From Halomonas organivorans (lineage in GTDB: Bacteria > Pseudomonadota > Gammaproteobacteria > Pseudomonadales > Halomonadaceae), in the NCBI RefSeq assembly GCF_014192055.1, contig NZ_JACHXM010000011.1:29762-93761 (forward strand): 64,000 bases of DNA. Direction: 5' to 3'. Made by a program: the position numbers and the translations under genes. Under the pieces are notes generated by a model. It was given only the letters and a program-made list of their open reading frames with translations. It searched no databases and had not been told where the DNA came from. The stretch's first letter is position 1. Each line of letters begins with the position of its first letter. Positions 55,762 through 64,000 of the stretch are shown in pieces.

Positions 55762-56784
55762 ATGCAAGTGATACGAGGACTGCACAACCTGCGCGACGAG
55801 CACCGGGGCTGCGTGGCCACCATCGGCAACTTCGATGGCGTGCACCGCGGTCATCAGGCGATCCTCGATCAGCTGCGCGAGCGGGCTCGGGCGCTTGGCC
55901 TGCCGGTCACGGTGGTGGTCTTCGAACCGCAGCCGCGTGAGTTCTTTGCCGGCGATCAGGCGCCGCCGCGCCTGACGCGGCTGCGTGACAAGGTCGATTT
56001 GCTGGCCGCCCACGGAGCCGACAGGGTGCTCTGCCTGCCGTTCAACGAGACGCTGCGCTCCCTGACCGCACGCGCCTTCATCGAGCGGGTGCTGGTCGAC
56101 GGCCTCGGCGTGCGTCACCTGGTGGTGGGCGACGACTTCCGCTTCGGCTGCGACCGCCGCGGCGACTTCGCGCTGCTGGAAGCGGTCGGCGGCGAGCAGG
56201 GCTTCGGCGTGGAGCACACTCGCACCTTCCTGCTCGACGGCGAACGGGTCTCCAGTTCGCGGGTGCGCACCCTGCTGGCCTGCGGGAACTTTGCCCAGGC
56301 CGCTCGCCTGTTGGGCCGGCCCTACCGGTTCGGAGGCCGGGTGGTGCGCGACCGCCAGCTTGGCCGAACCATTGGGGTGCCTACCGCCAACTTGCCGCAG
56401 CCGGCCAGGGCCCTGGCCCTGCAGGGCGTCTATGCGGTGGTCGCCGAGTTGCCCGACGGCCAGCGCCTCGAAGGCGTGGCCAATGTCGGCTGGCGTCCCA
56501 CTGTCGGCAGCCATCAGCCGGTACTCGAAGTGCACCTGTTCGATTTCGACGGCGACCTATACGGCCAGACACTGAGCGTGGTGCCCTGCGCCAAGCTGCG
56601 CGGCGAGATGAAATTCGATGGCCTGGATGCCCTCAAGACGCAGATCGGCCTTGACCAGGCGCGCGCGCGGCGTTTCTTCGCCGCGGCGGACGACCCTCTT
56701 CCTCTGGCATCGGCGCCTTTGGCGCGCGAGGCCGTGACTTTCGATTCCTCGGCGGGCCGGCCCGCCGACCACGACGACGGCTGA
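55762..56784 (+). CDS. ribF: Bifunctional riboflavin kinase/FAD synthetase
   Basis: A 340-residue enzyme that makes FMN and FAD. The N-terminal adenylyltransferase domain has [18 protein letters not shown] (about residue 18) and [16 protein letters not shown]; the C-terminal kinase domain has [14 protein letters not shown] and [12 protein letters not shown], with [14 protein letters not shown]. The ATG at 55762 gives the standard N-terminus [10 protein letters not shown]. It is followed closely by ileS. Confidence 0.95.
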   Translation: MQVIRGLHNLRDEHRGCVATIGNFDGVHRGHQAILDQLRERARALGLPVTVVVFEPQPREFFAGDQAPPRLTRLRDKVDLLAAHGADRVLCLPFNETLRSLTARAFIERVLVDGLGVRHLVVGDDFRFGCDRRGDFALLEAVGGEQGFGVEHTRTFLLDGERVSSSRVRTLLACGNFAQAARLLGRPYRFGGRVVRDRQLGRTIGVPTANLPQPARALALQGVYAVVAELPDGQRLEGVANVGWRPTVGSHQPVLEVHLFDFDGDLYGQTLSVVPCAKLRGEMKFDGLDALKTQIGLDQARARRFFAAADDPLPLASAPLAREAVTFDSSAGRPADHDDG

Positions 56785-56794
56785 CCCCCAGGAT

Positions 56795-59629
56795 ATGAGC
56801 GACTACAAGCACACTCTGAATCTGCCAGAAACCGACTTCCCGATGCGCGGCATGCTACCCAAGCGCGAGCCCGCCCGGGTGGCCCAGTGGCAGGAGCTGG
56901 ACCTCTATCACCGCCTGCGCGAGGCGCGCCGTGGCCGCGAGGCGTTCGTGCTTCACGATGGCCCTCCCTACGCCAACGGCAGCATTCACATCGGTCACGC
57001 CGTCAACAAGATCCTCAAGGACATCATCGTCAAGTCGAAGAACCTGGCCGGCTTCGACGCGCCCTACGTGCCGGGCTGGGACTGTCACGGCCTGCCCATC
57101 GAGCACAAGGTCGAGACCACCCACGGCAAGCACCTGGCACCGGCGAAGGCGCGTGAGCTGTGCCGCGAGTACGCCGCCGAGCAGATCCAGGGGCAGCTGT
57201 CCGATTTCGTGCGCCTGGGCGTGATCGGCGACTGGGACAATCCCTACCGCTCCATGGACTTTGCCAACGAGGCCGGCGAGATCCGTGCCCTGGCCGAGAT
57301 GGTCGAGGGCGGCTACGTGTTCAAGGGGCTGAAGCCGGTCAACTGGTGCTTCGACTGTGGCTCGGCGCTGGCCGAGGCCGAGGTGGAGTACGCCGACAAG
57401 CAGTCGGACGCCATCGACGTGGCCTTCCCCTGCGCCCAGGACGACAAGCTGGCCGCGGCCTTCGGCCTCGAGGCGCTGCCCAAGCCGGCCGCGGTGGTGA
57501 TCTGGACCACCACGCCCTGGACCATTCCCGCCAACCAGGCGCTCAACGTCCATCCCGAGTTCACCTACGCGCTGGTCGATACCGGGGAGCGCCTGCTGCT
57601 GCTGGCCGAGGAACTGGTGGAGTCCTGCCTCGAGCGCTTCGAGCTGGAGGGCGAGATCATCGCCACCGCCACCGGCGAGCGTCTGGAGCTGATCGAGTTC
57701 GATCATCCCTTCTACGAGCGCCGCGCGCCGATCTACCTGGCCGACTACGTGGCCATCGACGAGGGCAGCACCGGTATCGTCCACTCGGCCCCGGTGCACG
57801 GCGTGGACGACTTCGAGTCCTGCCGCCGCTACGGCATGGACTTCAGTGACTTCATCAGCGTGGTCAAGGGCGACGGCGTCTACGTCGATGACCTGCCGTT
57901 CTTCGGCGGTCAGCTGATCTGGAAGGCCAACCCGCATATCGTCGCCAAGCTCAGCGATGTCGGCGCACTGATGGCCCACAAGACCATCAAGCACAGCTAC
58001 ATGCACTGCTGGCGCCACAAGACGCCGGTGATCTATCGCGCCACCGCCCAGTGGTTCGTGGGCATGGACCTGCCCGGTCAGGATGGCCGCACCCTGCGCG
58101 ACAAGGCATTGGAAGGCATCGAAGCCACCGCCTTCACCCCGGCCTGGGGCAAGGCGCGCCTGCACGCCATGATCGCCAACCGCCCCGACTGGTGCATCTC
58201 TCGCCAGCGCAACTGGGGCGTGCCGATCCCGTTCTTCCTGCACAAGCAGAGCGGCGAGCTGCACCCGCGCACCGTCGCGCTGATGGAGGAGGTCGCCGGC
58301 CGCGTCGAGCGTGAGGGAATCGACGCCTGGTTCCGGCTGGAGGCCGCCGAGCTGCTGGGCGACGAGGCTGCCGACTACGACAAGGTCACCGATACCCTGG
58401 ACGTGTGGTTCGACTCCGGCACCACCCATCGCCACGTGCTGCGCGGCTCGCATCCCCATGGCCACGAGCAGGGCCCACGCGCCGACCTCTACCTGGAAGG
58501 CTCGGACCAGCATCGCGGCTGGTTCCACTCCTCGCTGCTGACCGGCTGCGCCATGGACGGTCATCCGCCCTACCGTGGCCTGCTGACCCATGGCTTCACC
58601 GTGGACGCCCACGGCCGAAAGATGTCCAAGTCGATGGGCAACGTGGTGGCGCCCCAGGAGGTGATGGACAAGCTGGGAGCCGATATCCTGCGCCTGTGGG
58701 TGGCGTCCACCGACTACGGCGGCGAAATGGCGGTCTCGGACGAGATCCTCAAGCGCACCGCGGACGTCTACCGCAGGATCCGCAACACCTCGCGCTTCCT
58801 GCTTGCCAACCTCAACGGCTTCGACCCGGCGAAGGATGCCCTGGCCTTCGGCGACATGCTGGCCCTGGACCAGTGGGTGGTGGACCGCGCCGCCCAGCTG
58901 CAGGCGCGCATCCAGACTGCCTATGAGGAGTACCGCTTCCTCGACGTGTATCAGCAGGTGCATGGCTTCTGCGCTCGCGAGCTCGGCGGCTTCTACCTGG
59001 ACGTGATCAAGGACCGCCAGTACACCACCCAGGCCGACTCGGTGGCCCGGCGCAGTGCCCAGACTGCGCTCTATCACGTCGTCCAGGCGCTGGTCCGCTG
59101 GATCGCGCCGATTCTCTCCTTCACCGCCGAGGAAATCTTCGAGCACATCCCCGGCAAGCGCGGTGAGAGCGTGCTGCTCGAGGAGTACTACGCCGGGCTC
59201 GACACCCTGGCCGATGACGCCGAGATGGGCCGCGAGTTCTGGGAGCGGGTGCTGGAGATCAAGCAGGCCGTCAACAAGCGTCTGGAAGACGCGCGCAACG
59301 CCAAGACCATCAAGGGCAGCCTGGCCGCCGAGGTCACCCTCTACGTCGACGACGCCTTGTGGGCGACCCTCGACAAGCTGGGCGACGAGCTGCGCTTCGT
59401 GATGCTGACCAGCGCGGTGACGCTGAAGCCGCTGGCCCAGGGCGAGGGCGCCGAGGCGACCGAGCTCGAGGGCCTCAAGGTCGCCGTGGCGGCCAGCGAG
59501 CATGCCAAGTGCGAGCGCTGCTGGCATCATCGCGAGGACGTGGGGTCCCACGAGGGCCATGAAGATCTCTGCGGTCGCTGCGTGAGCAACCTGCCGGACG
59601 GTCCCGGCGAGACCCGTCACTATGCGTGA
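56795..59629 (+). CDS. ileS: Isoleucyl-tRNA synthetase
   Basis: A 944-residue class I aminoacyl-tRNA synthetase. The HIGH motif is [17 protein letters not shown] near residue 60 and KMSKS lies in [10 protein letters not shown] near residue 605. The editing domain is between them ([14 protein letters not shown]). The C-terminal zinc finger [17 protein letters not shown] with LCGRCVSNL is intact. Ten bases separate it from ribF. Confidence 0.97.
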   Translation: MSDYKHTLNLPETDFPMRGMLPKREPARVAQWQELDLYHRLREARRGREAFVLHDGPPYANGSIHIGHAVNKILKDIIVKSKNLAGFDAPYVPGWDCHGLPIEHKVETTHGKHLAPAKARELCREYAAEQIQGQLSDFVRLGVIGDWDNPYRSMDFANEAGEIRALAEMVEGGYVFKGLKPVNWCFDCGSALAEAEVEYADKQSDAIDVAFPCAQDDKLAAAFGLEALPKPAAVVIWTTTPWTIPANQALNVHPEFTYALVDTGERLLLLAEELVESCLERFELEGEIIATATGERLELIEFDHPFYERRAPIYLADYVAIDEGSTGIVHSAPVHGVDDFESCRRYGMDFSDFISVVKGDGVYVDDLPFFGGQLIWKANPHIVAKLSDVGALMAHKTIKHSYMHCWRHKTPVIYRATAQWFVGMDLPGQDGRTLRDKALEGIEATAFTPAWGKARLHAMIANRPDWCISRQRNWGVPIPFFLHKQSGELHPRTVALMEEVAGRVEREGIDAWFRLEAAELLGDEAADYDKVTDTLDVWFDSGTTHRHVLRGSHPHGHEQGPRADLYLEGSDQHRGWFHSSLLTGCAMDGHPPYRGLLTHGFTVDAHGRKMSKSMGNVVAPQEVMDKLGADILRLWVASTDYGGEMAVSDEILKRTADVYRRIRNTSRFLLANLNGFDPAKDALAFGDMLALDQWVVDRAAQLQARIQTAYEEYRFLDVYQQVHGFCARELGGFYLDVIKDRQYTTQADSVARRSAQTALYHVVQALVRWIAPILSFTAEEIFEHIPGKRGESVLLEEYYAGLDTLADDAEMGREFWERVLEIKQAVNKRLEDARNAKTIKGSLAAEVTLYVDDALWATLDKLGDELRFVMLTSAVTLKPLAQGEGAEATELEGLKVAVAASEHAKCERCWHHREDVGSHEGHEDLCGRCVSNLPDGPGETRHYA

Positions 59630-59639
59630 GGTGGGCAGC

Positions 59640-60164
59640 ATGCCGGATATCCACAAGGGCGCCCAGGCGGCGCCCATGCACAAGCCGCTGCGCTGGCTGT
59701 GGCTCGCCGTGGCCTGGATCGCCCTGGACCTCGGCACCAAGGCCCTGGCCTCCGCGACGCTGGGCTATGCCCGGCCGCTCGAGGTGCTGCCGTTCTTCAA
59801 CCTGACGCTGTTGCACAATACCGGCGCGGCCTTCAGTTTCCTGGCCGAGCACCCGGGCTGGCAGCGCTGGCTGTTCGCCGCCATCGCGGTGGCGGCAAGC
59901 ATCGGCCTGACGCTGTGGATGAAGCGCCTGAAGGCGGGCGAGACCCTGCTGGCGGCTTCGCTGGCGCTGGTCATCGGTGGGGCCCTGGGCAATCTCTATG
60001 ACCGCCTGGTGCACGGCTACGTGGTGGATTTCCTCTCCTTCCACGCCGCCGGCTGGTACTACCCGGCCTTCAACGTCGCGGACATCGGCATCACCCTGGG
60101 CGCCATCGGGTTGATCTGGGAGTCGACCATCGGCGAGCGACGCCGCGCCCGGCACCAGTCTTGA
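59640..60164 (+). CDS. lspA: Lipoprotein signal peptidase (signal peptidase II)
   Basis: A 174-residue inner-membrane aspartyl protease with four helices. The catalytic aspartates are in GGALGNLYDRLVHGYVVDF and FNVADIGITLGA; the conserved NTGAAFSFL loop is present. Start at 59640 follows GAGGTGGGCAGC; an ATG at 59622 overlapping the ileS stop is an alternative. It removes signal peptides from prolipoproteins. Confidence 0.95.
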   Translation: MPDIHKGAQAAPMHKPLRWLWLAVAWIALDLGTKALASATLGYARPLEVLPFFNLTLLHNTGAAFSFLAEHPGWQRWLFAAIAVAASIGLTLWMKRLKAGETLLAASLALVIGGALGNLYDRLVHGYVVDFLSFHAAGWYYPAFNVADIGITLGAIGLIWESTIGERRRARHQS

Positions 60165-60230
60165 GGAACCCGGTACGCGTTTCGTCCTCCAAGGCGACAT
60201 GCGACCTTCACGACAGCTTCGAGAGAACCC

Positions 60231-60686
60231 ATGAGCGAATCACAAGGCCTGCGCATCGACGAGGGCATGGAAGTCACCCTGCACTTCACCCTCAAGCTCG
60301 AGGACGGCACCCAGGTGGACTCCACCCGCGACAAGGCGCCGGCCACCTTCCAGGTGGGCGACGGCAACCTGCCGCCGGGCTTCGAGCAGCCGCTCAAGGG
60401 CATGGGCGCCGGCGAGTCCGGTAGCTTCGAGATCGCCCCCGAGCACGGCTTCGGCCAGCACAATCCCCAGAACATCCAGGTGCTCAAGCGCGAGGACTTC
60501 GAATCCGACGAGCCCGAGGTGGGCATGGTGATGTCCTTCGCCGACCCGGCCGGCGGCGAGCTGCCCGGCGTGATCAAGAGCATCGATGACCAGCGGGTGG
60601 AAGTGGACTTCAACCATCCCCTGGCGGGGCGTACCCTGACCTTCGAGGTCGAGGTGCTGGAGGTGAAGCCCGCCACCACCCACTAG
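60231..60686 (+). CDS. fkpB: FKBP-type peptidyl-prolyl isomerase (SlpA/FkpB)
   Basis: A 151-residue SlyD-like isomerase: VTLHFTLKLEDGTQVDST at the N-terminus, an insert-in-flap chaperone domain around FEIAPEHGFGQHNPQNIQVLKREDF, and VEVDFNHPLAGRTLTFEVEVLEVK at the end. The His/Cys-rich tail of SlyD is absent, so it is the FkpB type. Normal neighbour of lspA and ispH. Confidence 0.93.
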   Translation: MSESQGLRIDEGMEVTLHFTLKLEDGTQVDSTRDKAPATFQVGDGNLPPGFEQPLKGMGAGESGSFEIAPEHGFGQHNPQNIQVLKREDFESDEPEVGMVMSFADPAGGELPGVIKSIDDQRVEVDFNHPLAGRTLTFEVEVLEVKPATTH

Positions 60687-60751
60687 GAAAACACTGACTT
60701 CCTGCTGCGCTCGATATCCTGGCACTCGGCGGTGCCGAAACGTCGGACCGT

Positions 60752-60825
60752 CGTCATCCTCATGTAGCAGGCTACATTCCGGTGACTGTGCTCCGGCGGC
60801 TGCCAGCCTCTCTTCGCTCGCGACG
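60752..60825. repeat. Dispersed intergenic repeat, copy B
   Basis: It begins CGTCATCCTCAT and contains GTGACTGTGCTCCGGCG and GCCAGCCTCTCTTCGCTC followed by GACG, the same ordered blocks as copy A at 53375-53451. The middle, between CTCAT and GTGACTG, differs. A further shared block GCGCTCGA lies upstream (60708 and 53279). It sits in the 227-base gap between fkpB and ispH. Confidence 0.65.
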
Positions 60826-60913
60826 GAACTCAGCGTTTCCCGGCTTATGGTGACAAGGCCGGGGGCTGACCCCGGCAGTTCAACGATGCTGACGCATCAA
60901 GGCAAGGCAAATC

Positions 60914-61867
60914 ATGCAAATCAAGCTGGCCAATCCCCGCGGCTTCTGCGCCGGCGTCGACCGGGCCATCGAGATCGTCAACCGGGCCCTCGACGTCTTC
61001 GATCCGCCCATCTACGTGCGCCATGAAGTCGTGCACAACCGCTTCGTGGTCGACAGCCTGCGCGAGCGCGGGGCGGTGTTCGTCGAGGAACTCGACGAGG
61101 TGCCCGACGATGTGATCGTCATCTTCTCTGCCCACGGCGTGTCCCGCGCCGTGCAGGAGGAGGCCGAGCGGCGTGGGCTCAAGGTCTTCGATGCCACCTG
61201 TCCGCTGGTCACCAAGGTGCACATGGAGGTGCTGCGCTATGCGCGGCGCGGCCAGGAGTGCATCCTGATCGGCCATGAAGGCCATCCCGAGGTGGAGGGC
61301 ACCATGGGGCGCTACGACACCTCCCACGGCGGGCGCATCTACCTGGTCGAGGACGAGGACGACGTGGCCAATCTCGAGGTCCAGGACCCGAGTCAGCTGG
61401 CCTTCGTCACCCAGACCACGCTTTCGATGGATGACACCGCCCGGGTGATCGACGCCCTGCGCGACAAGTTCCCCGAGATCCAGGGGCCGCGCAAGGACGA
61501 TATCTGCTATGCGACCCAGAATCGCCAGGACGCGGTGCGTGAGCTGGCCGCAGGCTGCGACCTGCTGCTGGTGGTGGGCAGCACCAACAGTTCCAACTCC
61601 AACCGCCTGCGCGAGCTGTCCGAGCGGGTGGGCACAACGGCCTATCTGATCGACAACGCCGAGCAGATCGACTCCGCCTGGCTCGAAGGCGTGACCGCCG
61701 TCGGCGTGACCGCCGGTGCCAGCGCCCCCGAGGTGCTGGTGCAGGGCGTGATCGAGCGACTTCAGGCCCTGGGGGCCGAGGTGCCCGAGGAGCTAGCCGG
61801 CCGCGAGGAGACCATCACCTTTTCCATGCCGCGCGAGTTGCGCGAGCGGGTGATCGCCAGCGACTGA
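60914..61867 (+). CDS. ispH: 4-hydroxy-3-methylbut-2-enyl diphosphate reductase
   Basis: A 317-residue iron-sulfur enzyme, the last step of the MEP pathway. The three cluster cysteines are in [13 protein letters not shown] (12), [12 protein letters not shown] (near 96) and [14 protein letters not shown] (near 197). [22 protein letters not shown] and [12 protein letters not shown] are conserved. It ends at a strong terminator. Confidence 0.96.
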   Translation: MQIKLANPRGFCAGVDRAIEIVNRALDVFDPPIYVRHEVVHNRFVVDSLRERGAVFVEELDEVPDDVIVIFSAHGVSRAVQEEAERRGLKVFDATCPLVTKVHMEVLRYARRGQECILIGHEGHPEVEGTMGRYDTSHGGRIYLVEDEDDVANLEVQDPSQLAFVTQTTLSMDDTARVIDALRDKFPEIQGPRKDDICYATQNRQDAVRELAAGCDLLLVVGSTNSSNSNRLRELSERVGTTAYLIDNAEQIDSAWLEGVTAVGVTAGASAPEVLVQGVIERLQALGAEVPEELAGREETITFSMPRELRERVIASD

Positions 61868-61891
61868 TTGCCTCGCCAGCAGTTCCCCCGT

Positions 61892-61923
61892 GACGCCGCC
61901 ATCGCCTCTGCGATGGCGGCGTC
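61892..61923 (+). terminator. Hairpin terminator after ispH
   Basis: GACGCCGCCATCGC and GCGATGGCGGCGTC form a perfect 14-bp stem around CTCT, 25 bases after the ispH stop. Only TT follows. Confidence 0.75.
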
Positions 61924-62042
61924 TTCGCATGAGGCGGTCTCGATGGGCATCGCCTATCCGATGGAGGCTCATTTGTCCTGTCGGAACCCTCGGTCTTGGG
62001 ACATACTGAAACATGATGTAACTCAGTCGGAGGGTTTACCGA

Positions 62043-62456
62043 GTGAGCCTGATGAGCCTCCTGAAACATGCCGATACCCGCAGGCCTCGCCCCCTGCTCG
62101 GGGTGGCCGGCTTCACGTTGATCGAACTGATGATCGTGCTCGCGATCATCGCCATCCTGGCGGCGGTCGCCTATCCCAGTTATACGCGCTACGTGGAGCG
62201 CTCGCTGCGGGCGGATGCCCATGCCGGACTGAATATCGCCGCCGGGGAACTCGAGCGATGTTACACCGAGCAATATAGCTACGCTGGATGCTCCATTACT
62301 GGCACCTCACCCGATGGGGCTTACACGATCAGCTACTCGGAAGACGGGGACGTAGGCTATGTGATCGAGGCGACCACCGGTCGGGACGACGGCTGTTCCG
62401 GAGACATCACCCTCGATGGACGGGGCGAGAGAGGCCCCGACGATTCGTGTTGGTGA
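62043..62456 (+). CDS. pilE: Type IV minor pilin, PilE-like
   Basis: A 137-residue prepilin. The cleavage and helix motif is GFTLIELMIVLAIIAILAAVAYPSY-type: Gly before Phe+1, Glu at +5, then a hydrophobic helix (residues about 23-50). The leader is long (22 residues). The C-terminal part has four cysteines (CYTEQ, AGCS, DGCSG, DSCW) that can form disulfides. GTG start after GGAGGGTTTACCGA. First of a minor pilin cluster that follows ispH, as in Pseudomonas. Confidence 0.87.
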   Translation: MSLMSLLKHADTRRPRPLLGVAGFTLIELMIVLAIIAILAAVAYPSYTRYVERSLRADAHAGLNIAAGELERCYTEQYSYAGCSITGTSPDGAYTISYSEDGDVGYVIEATTGRDDGCSGDITLDGRGERGPDDSCW

Positions 62457-62458
62457 AC

Positions 62459-62905
62459 ATGAAGAATCGCGGGGTTACGTTACTCGAACTGCTGGTGACG
62501 GTTGCCATAGTGGTTGTTCTTGCATCCGTGTCGATACCAAGCTTCCAGCGGATGATGGCCGATAATCGGTTGATGGCAAGCTATAACGATGTGCTCGTCG
62601 GGCTGAATGTTGCCCGAAGCGAGGCGATCAAGCGACGCCAGGAAGTGACATTCGATGTGACGAGTTCAACCCCTTGGGGATATCAGGTGAAGGTGGATGG
62701 CATGGAGAGCCCGGTTCGTGTCCGTCGCGCGGATGAAGGCACGGTATCACTGGATGACGAAGATTTTTCCGTGACGTTCGATGCGTTGGGAAAGGCCACC
62801 AGTTGTGCTTCCGGCTGTCGTTTGACCCTGACACATTCGCGCATTGGCGATCGAGTGATTGAAGTCAGTGCGATGGGGCGAGTGGGTCGAGGCGCGTCAT
62901 CATGA
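62459..62905 (+). CDS. fimT: Type IV minor pseudopilin, FimT/GspH family
   Basis: A 148-residue prepilin starting MKNRGVTLLELLVTVAIVVVLASVSIPSFQ, so the usual Phe+1 is replaced by Val and Glu+5 is kept. NRLMASYNDVLVGLNVARSEAIKRRQEVTF is typical of the GspH/FimT domain. A GTG two codons upstream (62453, overlapping the pilE stop as GTGA) is an alternative start. This gene is visibly lower in GC than its neighbours. Its stop overlaps the pilV start. Confidence 0.85.
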   Translation: MKNRGVTLLELLVTVAIVVVLASVSIPSFQRMMADNRLMASYNDVLVGLNVARSEAIKRRQEVTFDVTSSTPWGYQVKVDGMESPVRVRRADEGTVSLDDEDFSVTFDALGKATSCASGCRLTLTHSRIGDRVIEVSAMGRVGRGASS

Positions 62906-63342
62906 GTGCCAGGTCTGGTCAGGCGAAAGGCTTCACCCTGGTCGAGGCGCTGGTCGCATTGCTGGTCCTTTCCATCGGCCTGCTGGGCGTCGCCGCCATG
63001 CAGCTCAAGTCATTGCAGGGCGCCCATGCCGCTTATCAGCGCTCCATCGCCAGCCTGGCAGCACAGGATGCACAGGAGCGACTATGGGCCGAGATGGCAG
63101 CGCATTGGGCAGCTCAGCAGGAGCTCGCGTGCCCCGGTCTTGAATCGGTCAATGGGGAGGGAGGTGAGTGGGACGACCAGTGGTCGAGTCTGCTTCCCGA
63201 CCTGAATCATACGCCTGTCAGCCTGGAAGGGACTTGTGAGTATGGTATTACCGTATCGTGGGAGGAGGGCCGTTTTGCTGGTGGAGGTGCACCCGAGTTT
63301 ACCTATGCCGTGATGCTCCCAGGAGACAGTGGTGAAGAGTGA
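62902..63342 (+). CDS. pilV: Type IV pilus modification/minor pilin PilV
   Basis: A 146-residue prepilin: GFTLVEALVALLVLSIGLLGVAAMQL is the class III signal and helix typical of PilV (Gly-Phe-Thr-Leu-Val-Glu-Ala-Leu-Val-Ala). The mature domain has QRSIASLAAQDAQERLWAEM and two cysteines (ELACPGL, GTCEYG). ATGA overlap with fimT; 3' overlap of 11 bases with the pilW-like gene. Confidence 0.87.
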   Translation: MSARSGQAKGFTLVEALVALLVLSIGLLGVAAMQLKSLQGAHAAYQRSIASLAAQDAQERLWAEMAAHWAAQQELACPGLESVNGEGGEWDDQWSSLLPDLNHTPVSLEGTCEYGITVSWEEGRFAGGGAPEFTYAVMLPGDSGEE

Positions 63343-64000
63343 AAGAGGATTCTCGCTGGTCGAGCTGATGGTAGCCCTGGCGGTGGGGCTGATCATCGTC
63401 CTCGGGGCTGGCCAGCTGTTGCTGTCTGTCTTCAAGACGCATCGTCAAGTGGAAACTCTCAGCGAGAAACAGGCGGCGGTGAACTTCGCCGTCGATACCC
63501 TGATGCGCGACATCAGGCGAGCCTGCTGGGAGGAGACGGAGCCGGCCGACGGCGAGGGTGAATCAGATAGCCTGACGCTGAGTCTTCCGGATGGCGATGG
63601 CTGCGTGTCGGGTATGTTGGCGGCAACCTATAGCCTCGGTGAGCAGTCCGGTGGAGAGGCTGGCCGCTATTCCCTGAAGGTCGATCACGATGATGGAGCC
63701 GGCGCCCAGGAGGTGGTGAGCGGCCTGACCGGTAATGGATTTCGAGTTGCCCCTGAGGGCGACTATGGCATGAAGGTGACTCTGGAACTGATCCCCACGG
63801 CGCAGGGGGGGGAGCCCGATTCACTGACATTTGTCGCCATTAACCGCACGCAAGCGGTGAGTAGTGCGGCGCCAGGTGCTCCATCGGATGCTGAAGACAG
63901 CGGAGACAGCGGAGACAGCGGAGACAGCGGAGACAGCGGAGACAGCGGAGACAGCGGAGACAGCGGAGACAGCGGAGACAGCGGAGACAGCGGAGACAGC
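63332..64000 (+). CDS. pilW: PilW-like type IV minor pilin, 5' part, with Gly-Asp-Ser repeat
   Basis: A partial gene of at least 223 codons, open to the right edge. It starts GTG (MKSERGFSLVELMVALAVG), with Gly-Phe+1 and Glu+5, and a hydrophobic helix. VNFAVDTLMRDIRRACW follows as in PilW. After the pilin domain the protein enters a Gly-Asp-Ser repeat that runs off the edge (at least 11 perfect copies). Such a repeat is unusual for PilW and gives an acidic, flexible tail or insert. The rest, probably including more domain sequence and pilX/pilY1, lies outside. Confidence 0.82.
   Translation, partial: MKSERGFSLVELMVALAVGLIIVLGAGQLLLSVFKTHRQVETLSEKQAAVNFAVDTLMRDIRRACWEETEPADGEGESDSLTLSLPDGDGCVSGMLAATYSLGEQSGGEAGRYSLKVDHDDGAGAQEVVSGLTGNGFRVAPEGDYGMKVTLELIPTAQGGEPDSLTFVAINRTQAVSSAAPGAPSDAEDSGDSGDSGDSGDSGDSGDSGDSGDSGDSGDSGDS
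63902..64000 (+). repeat. Perfect 9-bp tandem repeat (GGAGACAGC), at least 11 copies
   Basis: Eleven exact copies of GGAGACAGC fill 63902-64000, preceded by one variant unit GAAGACAGC at 63893-63901. In the pilW-like frame each encodes Gly-Asp-Ser. The array continues past the window edge, so total length is unknown. Units of nine bases change length without frameshift. Confidence 0.95.

Noticed and set aside
56855..59740. 961-codon minus-strand open frame opposite ileS
   Set aside because: Shadow of ileS in high-GC DNA; no domain content.
63893..64000. CRISPR-like array
   Set aside because: The 9-bp units are contiguous without spacers and keep an open reading frame.

Overview
The window reads as a contiguous chromosomal segment of a high-GC gammaproteobacterium, most likely Halomonadaceae. 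The reasons are the Pseudomonas/Halomonas-type order rplU-rpmA-obgE-proB-rpsT-murJ-ribF-ileS-lspA-fkpB-ispH-minor pilins, a BCCT-family carrier and generally acidic proteins. This assignment is inference. No insertion sequence, prophage or CRISPR array was seen.

Layout. (1) 1-1028, minus: 5' part of a Tat-exported molybdopterin oxidoreductase that runs off the left edge. (2) 1420-12108, plus: a complete phosphonate uptake and C-P lyase operon, phnCDE-F-GHIJKLM-N-P. A GntR/HutC-type operator lies upstream of phnC and a second copy lies on the phnF start codon. (3) 12613-20100, plus: reductive-type pyrimidine catabolism (nitrilase-type beta-ureidopropionase, NCS1 permease, dihydropyrimidinase, CodB-like permease, CodA-like deaminase) followed by a RutR-like TetR regulator. 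(4) 31105-20311, minus: an eleven-gene run cofG-cofH-cofD-cofC-cofE-fno-LLM oxidoreductase-M20 amidohydrolase-pntAA-pntAB-pntB. This is a full coenzyme F420 biosynthesis set, an F420:NADPH oxidoreductase, one F420-type luciferase-like oxidoreductase and a proton-translocating transhydrogenase. (5) 38574-31536, minus: six genes (KGSA-type aldehyde dehydrogenase, M19 dipeptidase, atypical BCCT carrier, a 583-residue unknown, a DUF3726-like protein, RidA) divergent from a LysR regulator. (6) 39606-48211: a CofD/YvcK-like protein, an arginine-transaminase-pathway operon (ureohydrolase, YjiH-like carrier, AruI-like decarboxylase, aldehyde dehydrogenase) behind a sigma-54 promoter, and its divergent sigma-54 activator. 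(7) 48318-61867: housekeeping genes including tRNA-Pro(CGG). (8) 62043-64000: type IV minor pilin genes ending in a PilW-like gene with a perfect 9-bp tandem repeat cut by the window edge.

Main hypothesis. Blocks 3 and 4 look like one system. The window has the enzymes that open and decarbamoylate dihydropyrimidines but no recognisable dihydropyrimidine dehydrogenase to make them. The F420 operon could fill that gap: PntAB makes NADPH, Fno passes hydride to F420, and the LLM enzyme would use F420H2 to reduce uracil or thymine. RutR-box-like operators (TTKACCA-2-TGGTMAA architecture) occur in front of both transcription units, and the RutR-like gene lies between them. Block membership and operator similarity are seen in the sequence. 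The uracil reductase activity is inference.
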